DNA from: Rhizobium sp.
GTDB lineage: Bacteria > Pseudomonadota > Alphaproteobacteria > Rhizobiales > Rhizobiaceae
Assembly: GCA_019739215.1 (NCBI GenBank)
Contig: JAHHDR010000035.1
Span: 62,001 to 126,000 of the forward strand
Direction: 5' to 3'
DNA: 64,000 nucleotides
Below, piece after piece: positions 17,851-27,842 of the stretch. Positions within the stretch are counted from its first letter, which is position 1; each line of letters opens with the position of its first letter. The position numbers and the translations under genes are program-made. Under the pieces are notes generated by a model. It was not told where the DNA came from, made no database searches, and was given only the letters and a program-made list of their open reading frames with translations.

Positions 17851-19761
17851 ATGAACTATTCGGATCGTCATGCCAGGGCCGTACCGCTGCGCACGCTACA
17901 CTATGACCGGAACTGCAGCGTGCACGACATGGTGCGCGAGCAGGTCGAGATGGCTCCCGACGCGACGGCGCTGATCTTCGAAGAAAAGTCCCTGACCTAT
18001 GGCGAACTGGACAGGCTTTCCGACGCCCTGGCCGAGCGATTGTTCGCGCTCGGCGTCCGCAAGAACGACATCGTCGGTCTCTTCGTGCCCCGGTCCATGG
18101 AAACGGTCGTCGCGCAACTGGCGATCTTCAAGGTCGGGGCCGCCTATCTGCCGATCGATCCGGCCTATCCTACCGAGCATCTCGACCACATGGTCGCGGA
18201 ATGTGCGCTCAAGGTGGTCTTCGTCAGCCCTGAGAACAGCGGCAAGATGGCGGCGGTGCCGAGCCTGAGCGGCACGATCGTCGATCTTTTCGATCAGGTG
18301 TCCAGGCTGTCGACGGACGTGATCTTCCATGGCCCCACCGTCACCGGCGGCGACATCGCCTATGTGATGTACACGTCGGGATCGACCGGGCGGCCCAAGG
18401 GCGTCTCGGTCACGCATCGTGGCATCTCGCGCATCGCGCTCGACCAGAATTACGTCAAGCTCAGGCGCAGTGACGTCATTCTCCACGCTGCATCCATTTC
18501 CTTCGACATATCGACATTCGAGGTGTGGGGCGCGCTGCTGAACGGCTGCGTCCTCGCCGGGCTGCCGGATGGCGGCTTCTCGGTGCCGTTGCTCTGCGAT
18601 GTGATCCGCAAGCAAGGCGTGACGGTCACGCTGCTGACGACCGGCCTGTTCAACCTCTTCGCCGATTTCGGCGATGTCCACCTGCCGTCGCTGCGGCATG
18701 TGCTGTTCGGGGGCGAGGTGGCGTCGGCAGAGCATGCGCGGCGGTTCCTGAAGGCCCATCCGGGATGCAGGCTGACCAATGGCTACGGGCCGACGGAAGC
18801 GACCTGCATCGCAACCTATTTCGAGATCCCCGCTCATTTCGAGGGTCATGAACTCCCCATCGGCGTTCCCGTCGGCCACACCGGCATCCATATTCTCGAC
18901 GACGAGTTGCGCGAGGTCGGCGCCGGTGTCGAGGGCCAGATGGCGATCACCGGAGACGGTCTCGCCGCCGGCTACCTTGGCCGGCCGGACCTGACGGAGG
19001 AACGGTTCCGCACCGTCAGCACCCTTCGCGGTCCGGTGCGCGGCTACCTGACTGGCGACATCGCCCTCAAGGAGCCGGACGGCACCATCATCTTCAAGGG
19101 CAGGCATGACCGTCAGGTGAAAATCAACGGCAAGCGCATAGAGCTCGACGAGATCGAGGCGGCGCTGCGCCGCGACCACCGGCTTCTGGATGGCGTGGTC
19201 GTCTGCCACGAGCAGGCGCCGGGAATGAAGCGGATCGTTGCCTATCTGTGCCCCAAGCGGGCGACCGATCTGACGGATCCCGAGTTCCCCCGCCTGGTCA
19301 TGTCAAATCTCAGGACGATCCTGCCGGCATTCATGATTCCCAGCGCCGCCGTGGTGCTCAAGGAATTGCCGCTGACGACCGCCGGGAAGGTCGAGCGCTC
19401 CAGGCTGCCGCCGGCGCCGGTCGCCACTGCGGCCGTCTCCGCGCCGCAAAGCCCCTATGAGGAAATCGTCACGCGGATCTGGCGTCAGGCCATCGGCGTC
19501 GACAACATTCCGACAGACAGGAACTTTGCGGATCTGGGCGGCACATCGCTCCAGCTCCTGCGCGTTCACGCGGCACTCGAGGCGGAACTCGGCCGCCCCA
19601 TCGATGTTCTCGCCCTGTTCAAGCACACGACGATCATCGATCTGGTGCGCTTCCTCGGCGGTGGCCGTGGGTCCGGGCCGCACCGGAAGATGGGCCCGGC
19701 GGAACCGCGCGCCGCCTCGGATACAGGAACTGGATCGGCACTGGGTGGGGTGACTCCATGA
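17851..19761 (+). CDS. NRPS starter module: adenylation domain plus carrier (A-T)
   Basis: The 636-residue protein has an adenylation domain (about residues 25-520) with A3 YTSGSTGRPKG near 174, A4 FDISTFEVWG, A5 NGYGPTEATC, A7 YLTGDIAL, A8 GRHDRQVKINGKRIELDEIE and A10 LTTAGKVER. A carrier domain follows with phosphopantetheine site GGTSLQL at S566. There is no condensation domain, so it should start the chain. Aligning by eye to the GrsA pocket gives D-I-F-L-L-G-G-C-I-K; the aspartate implies an amino acid, but I cannot name it. AGAGG precedes the ATG. The stop overlaps the next gene by four bases, so the operon is coupled. Confidence 0.92.
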   Translation: MNYSDRHARAVPLRTLHYDRNCSVHDMVREQVEMAPDATALIFEEKSLTYGELDRLSDALAERLFALGVRKNDIVGLFVPRSMETVVAQLAIFKVGAAYLPIDPAYPTEHLDHMVAECALKVVFVSPENSGKMAAVPSLSGTIVDLFDQVSRLSTDVIFHGPTVTGGDIAYVMYTSGSTGRPKGVSVTHRGISRIALDQNYVKLRRSDVILHAASISFDISTFEVWGALLNGCVLAGLPDGGFSVPLLCDVIRKQGVTVTLLTTGLFNLFADFGDVHLPSLRHVLFGGEVASAEHARRFLKAHPGCRLTNGYGPTEATCIATYFEIPAHFEGHELPIGVPVGHTGIHILDDELREVGAGVEGQMAITGDGLAAGYLGRPDLTEERFRTVSTLRGPVRGYLTGDIALKEPDGTIIFKGRHDRQVKINGKRIELDEIEAALRRDHRLLDGVVVCHEQAPGMKRIVAYLCPKRATDLTDPEFPRLVMSNLRTILPAFMIPSAAVVLKELPLTTAGKVERSRLPPAPVATAAVSAPQSPYEEIVTRIWRQAIGVDNIPTDRNFADLGGTSLQLLRVHAALEAELGRPIDVLALFKHTTIIDLVRFLGGGRGSGPHRKMGPAEPRAASDTGTGSALGGVTP

Positions 19762-22700
19762 ATGGATTGAACGGGTCCGAGAAAAAGGCTGCTGCTGCGG
19801 CCGCGGCGGACGTCGACAGGGACAGCATCGCGATCATCGGCATGTCCGGTCGATTTCCCGGCGCGGCGGACATCGACGCGCTGTGGAGACTTGTCCTGGA
19901 TGGCAAGAACGCCTTCTCCAGTTTCGGACCCGATGACATCGAGGACGCATTCACCGACGAGGAACGTTCCGCGCCAAACTATGTGCCGACACGCCCTCAA
20001 CTGGAGGGCGTGGATCTCTTCGACGCCGAGTTTTTCGGCATGTTCCCGCGCGAGGCGGCGGTCACCGACCCGCAGCACCGCATCCTGCTCGAGATCTGCT
20101 GGGAGGCACTCGAGAAGGCAGGCTACGACACCGAGCGCTACGACGGCGCGGTCGGCGTCTTCGCCGGCTCGTCCATCCCGACATATTTGCTCAACAACGT
20201 CCTGCCCACCCGGGCGAAAGTGGAGGAACTGACGACAAACTATCAGATCGGTTCGTTCCCGGAAGTCGTCGGCTCGATCAACGACACGCTGGCGACTCGC
20301 ATTGCCTACAAGCTCAAACTGCGCGGACCGGCGTTCACGATTCAGTCGGCATGCTCGACGTCGCTGCTGGCGGTCACCCAGGCCTGCAACAATCTCAGGC
20401 TCCACAATTGCGACATGGCGCTCGCCGGCGGCGTATCGGTGACGTTGCCGCTCAAGCGCGGCTACATGTACCAGGAAGGTGGCATGGTGGCGAAGGACGG
20501 CGTGTGCCGGCCGTTCGACAACGATGCATCCGGCACGGTCTTCGCCCATGGCGCCGGTGTCGTGCTGCTCAAGCGGCTTGCCGATGCCCGACGCGATGGC
20601 GACGGCATTCTCGCTGTGATCCGGGGCTACGGCGTCAACAATGACGGTGCCGAGAAAATCGGGTTCACCGCACCCAGCATCAAGGGTCAGGCGGGCGCGA
20701 TCACCGCAGCCTTGTCGGATGCAGGCGTCGATCCGGGGTCGATCGGCTATGTCGAGTGCCATGGTACCGCAACACCGCTGGGCGATCCGATCGAGTTCGA
20801 AGGGCTGAAGGCAGCGTTTGCCGGTGCGGGCGGTGGGCAAGGGGACTGCGCGCTCGGATCCCTCAAAGGCAATATCGGGCATATGGACGCCGCAGCCGGG
20901 GTCTGCGGCCTGATCAAGGCGACGCTCGCGCTGCGGACAGCGACGATCCCGCCAATGGCCAATTTTTCGACGCCCAACCGCCATATCGATTTCGACAGCA
21001 GCCGCTTCTATGTGCCGACCGAGGTCACCGAGTGGGATGCCGGCGAGGCGCCGCGGCGCGCGGGCGTCAGTTCCTTCGGTGTCGGCGGCACCAATGTCCA
21101 TGTCGTGGTCGAGGAATATCGCTCCGACAAGAACGAGCGCGCCGAGGTTCCCTCGGGCGCACGGATCTTGCCGCTGTCGGCGCGCTCGGAAACGGCCGTG
21201 GCGGTGATGCGCCACAGGCTGGCGCAGCATCTGGAGGAGAACCCGGACGTCGACCTGACCAGCGTCGCACGGACGCTGCAAACCGGCCGGCGCGAATTCG
21301 CCTTTCGTGGCTCCGTCGTGGCCGAGGACGCGCTGCAGGCGGCGTCCCTGCTTAAGGGCGAGGGCTTCCGCACCTTCCAGGCCGATGCCACGGCGCCGAT
21401 CGTGTTCATGTTTCCGGGCCAGGGCGCGCAGTATGTCGGCATGGGCGCCGGCATCTATGACAGCGAGCCCGAATTTGCCCGCTGGATCGACCGTGGCGCC
21501 GAAATCGTCAAGATGTCCTATGGCTTCGACCCGCGCGACTATATCTGCCATGCCGGCAGCGTGAGCGACGCCATGCATCAGGAAGTGCGCGAGACCCGCA
21601 TCGCGCAGCCCTGTCTTTACCTCACGGAGTATGCGCTGGCCCGCCTCTGGCTGATGCGGGGCCTGCGCCCCGACGGCATGATCGGCCACAGTGTCGGCGA
21701 GTTCGCCGCCGCGACGATCGCCAACGTGATGTCGTTCGAGGACGGGCTCAGGCTGGTGAGCGCGCGGGGCCGCTTCATGCAGAGCCAGCCTGCGGGCAGC
21801 ATGGTGTCGGTCAGAGCCAGCGCTGACAGAATCGAGCCGCTGCTGCAGGGCAGTGCGGAGATTGCGGCGATCAATGCGCCCAATCTTTGCGTGATCGCCG
21901 GTACGTTCGGCGGCGTCGACGAGGTCTGCGCCCGGCTCGAGGCCGAGGGCATCGCGTTTTCCAAGCTCCACACCTCGCACGCTTTCCACTCTCGCATGAT
22001 GGACCCGGTCATCGGCGCTCTCAGCGAGGAGGCGGCACGGCTGACCTACGGAACGGCCAGCCTATCCTACGTTTCGAGCGTCAGCGGCGACTGGCAGGAT
22101 GATCACGCCGGGATGTCGCCGCAGTACTGGGCGGCACATTGCCGGGAGCCGGTCCTCTTCGCCCGTGGAATCCAGACCATCTGCGCCCAGAGCAAGCCGA
22201 TCCTGCTCGAGGTCGGGCCAGGTCGGACCCTGTCCGTCTTCGCCGCCCAGACCGTCGGGCGCGACGGCGCCACGGCCATCATCCAGTCGATGCCGGAGCA
22301 CAGCCGCGCCTCGGCATCCGTCGAGGTGCTGCTCGAAGCGCATGGCCATCTCTGGTCGGCGGGCGCCGGGGTCAAGTGGCCCAGCCTGCCGGCTGCCTCG
22401 GGCCAACGCGCCAGCCTGCCGTCCTATCCCTTCCAGCGGCAGCGGCACTGGATCGACGCACCGCCAGTGGCGCGCCGGGCGCCACCCGCCGAACTGCCGC
22501 CGCCTGTCGCCGTCCAGGCGCCCGCATCCACACCTGTCGTTCAACAAGAAGAAGTTCGTACCATGGCCCCTGCAAGCACCATCGAGACCGCCGGCCGTCC
22601 CGCCCGCCTGGAGATCGCATTGCTCGCGCTTCTCAGCGACATGTCGGGCGAGAACCTTGGCCCGGATGCGCGTTCGGCCACCTTCATCGAGCTTGGCTTC

Positions 22701-25700
22701 GATTCGCTCTTCGTCGGACAGTTCGCACAGAAGCTGGAAAAGCAGTATGGCGTGAAGATCTCCTTCCGGGAGCTGCTGGGCAATATCCCGTCGGTGGCGG
22801 CGCTGGCCCGCCACCTGGACGCCGAAATGGCGCCCGACCCCATCGATACCGCTGCACCCGCCGTTACCGCCCCGGCGGCGGCGCCGGCTCCTGTCCAGGG
22901 CCCGGTGAGCGTGGCGCCCGCAGCCGCGCCGGTTAACGCAATTCCTCAAGCCGCCCCGGCGATCGATCCGGCGGGACTGTCGCCGATCCAGGCGCTTATT
23001 CAGTCGCAGATCCAGATGACGCAGGCGCTCTTCGCCCAACAGCTCCAGGTCCTGCAATCGGCGTCTGGTGGTGCGGTGGCCGTTCAGGCGCCGGCCATTG
23101 TTCCGGCAACGCCCCCGGCGACGCAGCCGGCTGTGCCCGCGAGCGTGCAGGTGGAGACAGTGGCGGAAAGCGCCGATCCGGAGGCAGAGATCGGCACCGA
23201 CCGCATCAAGCTCTACAAGCCCGGGCAGAGCCGGGAGATGGAGATCAGCCCGACCACGCGCCAGTTCATCAGCGACCTCGTGACATCCTACGAGGCGAAA
23301 CACAGGGAGTCCAAGGCCTTCACGGAGGCCAATCGCGCGCGGCTCGCAGATCCCCGCACCGCGGCCGGCTTCAGGGCCGATCTCAAGGAGATCGTTTTCC
23401 CGATCGTCGCGGACAAATCCAAGGGTTCCAGGATCTGGGACATCGACGGCAACGAGTATATCGACCTCGTCAACGGTTTCGGCCAGACCGCGTTCGGCCA
23501 CGCGCCGGACTTCGTCGTCGATGCGGTCAGGGCCCAACTCGACAAGGGCTTCGCCATCGGCCCGCAGACCCCGATCGCGGGTGAGGTCGCGGACCTGCTC
23601 TCCGCCATGACCGGGCACGAACGCGTCACGTTCTGCAACACCGGCTCGGAGGCGGTGATGGCGGCGATGCGCGTGGCGCGCTCGGTCACCGGCAACGACA
23701 AGATCGTGATATTCGCCAACGACTATCACGGACAGTTCGACGAGGTGCTCGTCAAGGGCCGAAACAACATTGCCAACCCCGTTGCCCTGCCGATCGCATC
23801 CGGCATCCCGCGGGAGACCGTCGCCAACATGATCGTGCTGCAATATGGCGAGGAGGCGAGCCTCGGCTGGATCCGAGACAATGCGGACAGCATTGCCGCC
23901 GTCATTATCGAGCCCGTGCAGAGCCGCCATCCCGAAATCCGCCCGATGTCCTTCGTCCGAGAGATCCGCGACATCGCCACGAGGGAAGGCTTCGCGCTGG
24001 TCTTCGACGAGGTCGTCACCGGCTTCCGCGTCGATCCCGGCGGCATGCAGGCGATCTGGGGCATCAGGGGCGACATGGCGACCTATGGCAAGGTGCTGGG
24101 CGGCGGAATGCCGATCGGCGTGCTTGCCGGCGACAAGCGCTTCATGGATGCGCTCGATGGCGGCCATTGGAACTACGGTGACGATTCAGTCCCCATGACC
24201 GCGCCGACCTTCTTCGCAGGCACCTTCGTGCGTCATCCCGTCGTGCTGGCCGCCGCCAGGGCGACGCTGCAGCATATCAAGGGTTCGGGTTCTGAACTCT
24301 ACGGCCGGGTCGCGGCACGCACCGAAGCGCTGGTGGCGGAAATCAACGCGGACATGCGCGCGCGTGGCATCGTACGCCAGATCCATTCGTACAAGAGTTG
24401 GTTCGTGACGGACTTCAGCAGCGACGATCCGCTCGGCTCGCTGCTCTATGTCCAGCTCCGGCTCAACGGCATCTACATCCAGGACGGCTACCCGTGCTTC
24501 CTGACCACGGCGCATAGCGAGGATGACTTCCGGCAGATCGCGCGGGCGTTCCGCGACAGTGTCGACATGCTGCAGTCGGCCGGCATCACGCTGGGTGCGA
24601 CCATGCAGGACAGGCTGGCGCTTGCGGAGCCGCCTGCGAGCGACCGCCAGCGCGAGGCCGCGTTGACGGAGGCGCAATCGGAGATATGGCTTGCCGCGCA
24701 ACTGGGCGACGAGGCGTCCTGCTCCTTCAACGAGTCCTGCTCGCTGACGCTTGACGGCCTTCTCGACCAGGACGCATTGCTGCGCGCGCTGGAAACGGTG
24801 GTTGCGCGCCATGATGCCCTGCACATCCGCTTCGACAGGAGCGGCCAGCGGTTCGCCTTTCTTCCGAATTTTCGCATGAACCCCGACCTCGTCGACTTCA
24901 CCGACGTTCCGGAGCAACAGGGCCGGCTCAGGGACCTGATCGATGTCGAGGCATCGACGCCCTTCGACCTCGTGGACGGCCCCCTCGTCCGGGCGATCCT
25001 GGTGCGCCTTTCGGACAGCCGCAACGTCCTGGTGTTCACCGCCCATCATATTGTCTGCGACGGCTTCTCGATGAATGTCATCATGGAAGAGCTGGCCACC
25101 GCCTATTCCAAATACAAGCGCGGCGAGCAGCCGGTCTTCGAGCCTGCGCTGTCCTTTGCCGATTATGCGGAGACCTATGCGCCGAAGGCCAGCCCCGGCG
25201 ATCGCACGGAACAGTTCTGGATCGACCGCTTCCGGGAGATACCGGCGCCGCTCGACATGCCCTATGACCGTGCCTATCCCGAACGACGGACGTTTGCGGG
25301 CGGAACCGTGACGGGCTGGATCGATGCCGACACCTACAAGGCGCTGAAGAAGCGCGGCGCGAAGGCAGGTGCCACCCTGTTCTCGACACTGCTCGCGACG
25401 CTGCAGGTGCTGGTCTCGCGCCTCTCGGGCCAGTCGGACATCGTGATCGCGGTGCCGTCGGCCGGCCAGAGCCTGCTGGACGAGCAGATCCTCGTGGGTC
25501 ACTGCGTGAACCTGCTGCCCCTACGCCAGACGGTGATGCCAGACAGCAGTTTCGAAAGCCATCTCAAGACGACGCAACAGACGGTGCTGGAGGCCTTCGA
25601 GCATCAGGACTACACTTACGGCACGCTGATCCGGAAGCTCGAAGTCAAGCGCGACGGCCGCCGGCTCCCCCTGACCGGCATTCAGTTCAACCTGGAACGG

Positions 25701-27842
25701 ATGGCGTCCGGCGCCGACTTCGACGGCCTTTCCGCCCGCATCGAGCCGAACGGCAAGCTGTTTTCCAATTTCGACATGTTCCTCAACATGATCGAGAGCG
25801 CCGATGGGATCCGGATCGATGTCGACTACAATGCCGATGTCCTCGACCGGCGGACCGTGGAGCGATGGATCGGCCATTTCGCGACGCTCGCCGCCGGCCT
25901 TGCCACCGACATGGAGCGTCCGGTCCGCACGCTGTCCGTGCTCACGGACACCGAGAAGCACTGGCTGATCGACAATCTCAACGAGACCGCGGCCGATTAT
26001 GACAGGCATGCATTCATGTTCTCGCTGTTGGCGCAGCAGGCGGCGGCGCATCCCGAGAGGATCGCGGCCCAGCATGACGGCAGGACGATGACCTACAGAG
26101 AGCTCGAGGCGCGCTCCAATCGCCTCGCCCGCCACATCCGGTCGCGCGTCGAGGGCAGCCGGCAACGTGTCGCGCTGCTCAGCGAACGATCGCTCGACAT
26201 GCTGGTCGCCATGATCGCGATCATGAAATCGGGTCATGCCTATGTGCCGCTCGATCCGGCGCATCCAGAAGCGCGGCTGAGGCAGACGCTCGAAACCGCC
26301 CGACCGGCTGCGATCCTTGGCGATGCTTCGATCACCGCGGGCCTGGTGGCCGACGATGTCGCCGTGATCCGGTTCGACATGGAGAGCCCTGCCATCGACG
26401 CCGGTTCGGATCAGCCAGTCGACGTGGCGTCGATGGACCCCGAGGCGCCGGCCTATGTCATCTTCACGTCGGGATCGACCGGGGTGCCGAAGGGTGTCGA
26501 GGTATCGCACCGGGCTCTCGTCAACTTCCTCACGTCGATGGCGCGCGAGCCGGGGATCTCGAAGGATGATGTTCTGGTGGCGGTGACCACGATTGCCTTC
26601 GATATTGCCGGGCTCGAACTCTACCTGCCGCTCACCGCCGGCGCCCGGGTCGTCATCGCCAACCGCACGGATGTTCAGGACGGCTTCGCCTTGGTGAAGC
26701 TGATGGAGGAAACACAGGCGACCGTGCTTCAGGCAACGCCGACCCTCTGGCAACTGCTCGTCGAAGCCGGTGTCGAGCGCTACCCCGGCCTCAAGATGCT
26801 GTGCGGCGGCGAGCCGCTGTCCAGGGACCTTGCCCGCGTGCTGGTCCGGTCGGGGCGCGAATTGTGGAACATGTATGGCCCCACGGAGACGACGATCTGG
26901 TCGTCGGTGCAGAAGGTGGCCGACGACGATGCACCGATCACCATCGGCCACCCGATCGCCAACACGCAGCTTTACATTCTCGACCAGACCGACCAGATCG
27001 CACCCGTGGGGATCGTCGGCGAATTGTGCATTGGCGGCGACGGGCTGGCAAACGGCTATTTCGACAGGCCGGACCTGACCAAGGCCGCCTTCGTTTCCTG
27101 CGACATCGGTACCGGGACGGCCGAGAGGCTCTATCGCACGGGCGACGTCGGACGCCGCCTGCCGGATGGATCGCTGCAACTGCTCGGGCGGCGCGACAAC
27201 CAGATCAAGCTTCGCGGCTTCCGCATCGAACTCGGTGACATCGAATCCGTGGTTTCGGCGATCGAGGGCGTCAAGCAATGCGCCGTGGTGCCGGTCCGCG
27301 ACGCCGGCGGGGACCTGGTGCTGGTCTGCTACTTCACCGCCGAGCCGGGCGCCGACGAGCCGACCTCGGCAACGCTGACCAAACATGCGCAGGCGCATCT
27401 GCCCGGCCATATGGTGCCTGCGTTCTGGACGATGATCGGCGAGTTCCCGCAGACGGCCAATGGCAAGCTCGACCGCAATGCCCTGGTCAGCCGCGGCATG
27501 CCGGAGCGGAGGTCGGACATTATCTCCGTGCCGCCGCGCACGCCGATGGAACGGAAAATCTCGGCGATCTGGAGGGAGGTGCTGCGCATCGACGGGATCG
27601 GCGTCGAGGACAATATCTATGCGCTGGGAGCCGACTCGCTGTCCATCTTCCGCATCGCCGCACGCATGATGGATTCGGGACTTGCGCTGGAAGCCAAGCA
27701 CTTGCTGCGCCATCCCTCGATCGCCGAACTAGCGGAGTTTGCGGAGAATCGCGAGCCGGAGGCATCGGTCCCGACCTACCAGATACCGTCCCTCAAGGAT
27801 TTCAGAAACGGCGCACGCCGTCGAGTCGAGGCAACTTCATGA
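19758..27842 (+). CDS. Hybrid PKS-NRPS: KS-AT-ACP-aminotransferase-C-A-T
   Basis: The 2694-residue protein reads in order. Ketosynthase: C199 in SACSTS, H335, H375. Acyltransferase: GHSVGE with S645, and HAFHS at 741-745, typical of malonyl selectivity. ACP: GFDSLF, S983. A linker rich in Ala, Pro and Gln comes next. Then a class III PLP aminotransferase domain (about 1140-1600; Lys 1445 in TYGKVLGGG). Then a condensation domain (HHIVCDG, H1763-H1764), an adenylation domain (A3 near residue 2235) and a carrier (GADSLS, S2627). No reductase or dehydratase is present. The order matches PKS-aminotransferase modules of the McyE and iturin/mycosubtilin type, which make beta-amino acyl units. The adenylation pocket reads D-I-L-Q-L-G-M-I-W-K, close to known glycine codes. 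Confidence 0.93.
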   Translation: MNGLNGSEKKAAAAAAADVDRDSIAIIGMSGRFPGAADIDALWRLVLDGKNAFSSFGPDDIEDAFTDEERSAPNYVPTRPQLEGVDLFDAEFFGMFPREAAVTDPQHRILLEICWEALEKAGYDTERYDGAVGVFAGSSIPTYLLNNVLPTRAKVEELTTNYQIGSFPEVVGSINDTLATRIAYKLKLRGPAFTIQSACSTSLLAVTQACNNLRLHNCDMALAGGVSVTLPLKRGYMYQEGGMVAKDGVCRPFDNDASGTVFAHGAGVVLLKRLADARRDGDGILAVIRGYGVNNDGAEKIGFTAPSIKGQAGAITAALSDAGVDPGSIGYVECHGTATPLGDPIEFEGLKAAFAGAGGGQGDCALGSLKGNIGHMDAAAGVCGLIKATLALRTATIPPMANFSTPNRHIDFDSSRFYVPTEVTEWDAGEAPRRAGVSSFGVGGTNVHVVVEEYRSDKNERAEVPSGARILPLSARSETAVAVMRHRLAQHLEENPDVDLTSVARTLQTGRREFAFRGSVVAEDALQAASLLKGEGFRTFQADATAPIVFMFPGQGAQYVGMGAGIYDSEPEFARWIDRGAEIVKMSYGFDPRDYICHAGSVSDAMHQEVRETRIAQPCLYLTEYALARLWLMRGLRPDGMIGHSVGEFAAATIANVMSFEDGLRLVSARGRFMQSQPAGSMVSVRASADRIEPLLQGSAEIAAINAPNLCVIAGTFGGVDEVCARLEAEGIAFSKLHTSHAFHSRMMDPVIGALSEEAARLTYGTASLSYVSSVSGDWQDDHAGMSPQYWAAHCREPVLFARGIQTICAQSKPILLEVGPGRTLSVFAAQTVGRDGATAIIQSMPEHSRASASVEVLLEAHGHLWSAGAGVKWPSLPAASGQRASLPSYPFQRQRHWIDAPPVARRAPPAELPPPVAVQAPASTPVVQQEEVRTMAPASTIETAGRPARLEIALLALLSDMSGENLGPDARSATFIELGFDSLFVGQFAQKLEKQYGVKISFRELLGNIPSVAALARHLDAEMAPDPIDTAAPAVTAPAAAPAPVQGPVSVAPAAAPVNAIPQAAPAIDPAGLSPIQALIQSQIQMTQALFAQQLQVLQSASGGAVAVQAPAIVPATPPATQPAVPASVQVETVAESADPEAEIGTDRIKLYKPGQSREMEISPTTRQFISDLVTSYEAKHRESKAFTEANRARLADPRTAAGFRADLKEIVFPIVADKSKGSRIWDIDGNEYIDLVNGFGQTAFGHAPDFVVDAVRAQLDKGFAIGPQTPIAGEVADLLSAMTGHERVTFCNTGSEAVMAAMRVARSVTGNDKIVIFANDYHGQFDEVLVKGRNNIANPVALPIASGIPRETVANMIVLQYGEEASLGWIRDNADSIAAVIIEPVQSRHPEIRPMSFVREIRDIATREGFALVFDEVVTGFRVDPGGMQAIWGIRGDMATYGKVLGGGMPIGVLAGDKRFMDALDGGHWNYGDDSVPMTAPTFFAGTFVRHPVVLAAARATLQHIKGSGSELYGRVAARTEALVAEINADMRARGIVRQIHSYKSWFVTDFSSDDPLGSLLYVQLRLNGIYIQDGYPCFLTTAHSEDDFRQIARAFRDSVDMLQSAGITLGATMQDRLALAEPPASDRQREAALTEAQSEIWLAAQLGDEASCSFNESCSLTLDGLLDQDALLRALETVVARHDALHIRFDRSGQRFAFLPNFRMNPDLVDFTDVPEQQGRLRDLIDVEASTPFDLVDGPLVRAILVRLSDSRNVLVFTAHHIVCDGFSMNVIMEELATAYSKYKRGEQPVFEPALSFADYAETYAPKASPGDRTEQFWIDRFREIPAPLDMPYDRAYPERRTFAGGTVTGWIDADTYKALKKRGAKAGATLFSTLLATLQVLVSRLSGQSDIVIAVPSAGQSLLDEQILVGHCVNLLPLRQTVMPDSSFESHLKTTQQTVLEAFEHQDYTYGTLIRKLEVKRDGRRLPLTGIQFNLERMASGADFDGLSARIEPNGKLFSNFDMFLNMIESADGIRIDVDYNADVLDRRTVERWIGHFATLAAGLATDMERPVRTLSVLTDTEKHWLIDNLNETAADYDRHAFMFSLLAQQAAAHPERIAAQHDGRTMTYRELEARSNRLARHIRSRVEGSRQRVALLSERSLDMLVAMIAIMKSGHAYVPLDPAHPEARLRQTLETARPAAILGDASITAGLVADDVAVIRFDMESPAIDAGSDQPVDVASMDPEAPAYVIFTSGSTGVPKGVEVSHRALVNFLTSMAREPGISKDDVLVAVTTIAFDIAGLELYLPLTAGARVVIANRTDVQDGFALVKLMEETQATVLQATPTLWQLLVEAGVERYPGLKMLCGGEPLSRDLARVLVRSGRELWNMYGPTETTIWSSVQKVADDDAPITIGHPIANTQLYILDQTDQIAPVGIVGELCIGGDGLANGYFDRPDLTKAAFVSCDIGTGTAERLYRTGDVGRRLPDGSLQLLGRRDNQIKLRGFRIELGDIESVVSAIEGVKQCAVVPVRDAGGDLVLVCYFTAEPGADEPTSATLTKHAQAHLPGHMVPAFWTMIGEFPQTANGKLDRNALVSRGMPERRSDIISVPPRTPMERKISAIWREVLRIDGIGVEDNIYALGADSLSIFRIAARMMDSGLALEAKHLLRHPSIAELAEFAENREPEASVPTYQIPSLKDFRNGARRRVEATS

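Noticed and set aside
27278-27838. Upstream extension of the C-T-TE protein into the previous synthetase gene
   Set aside because: The open frame overlaps the carrier-domain region of the PKS-NRPS gene. The ATG at 27839 with a four-base overlap is the natural coupled start, and the condensation domain begins after it.
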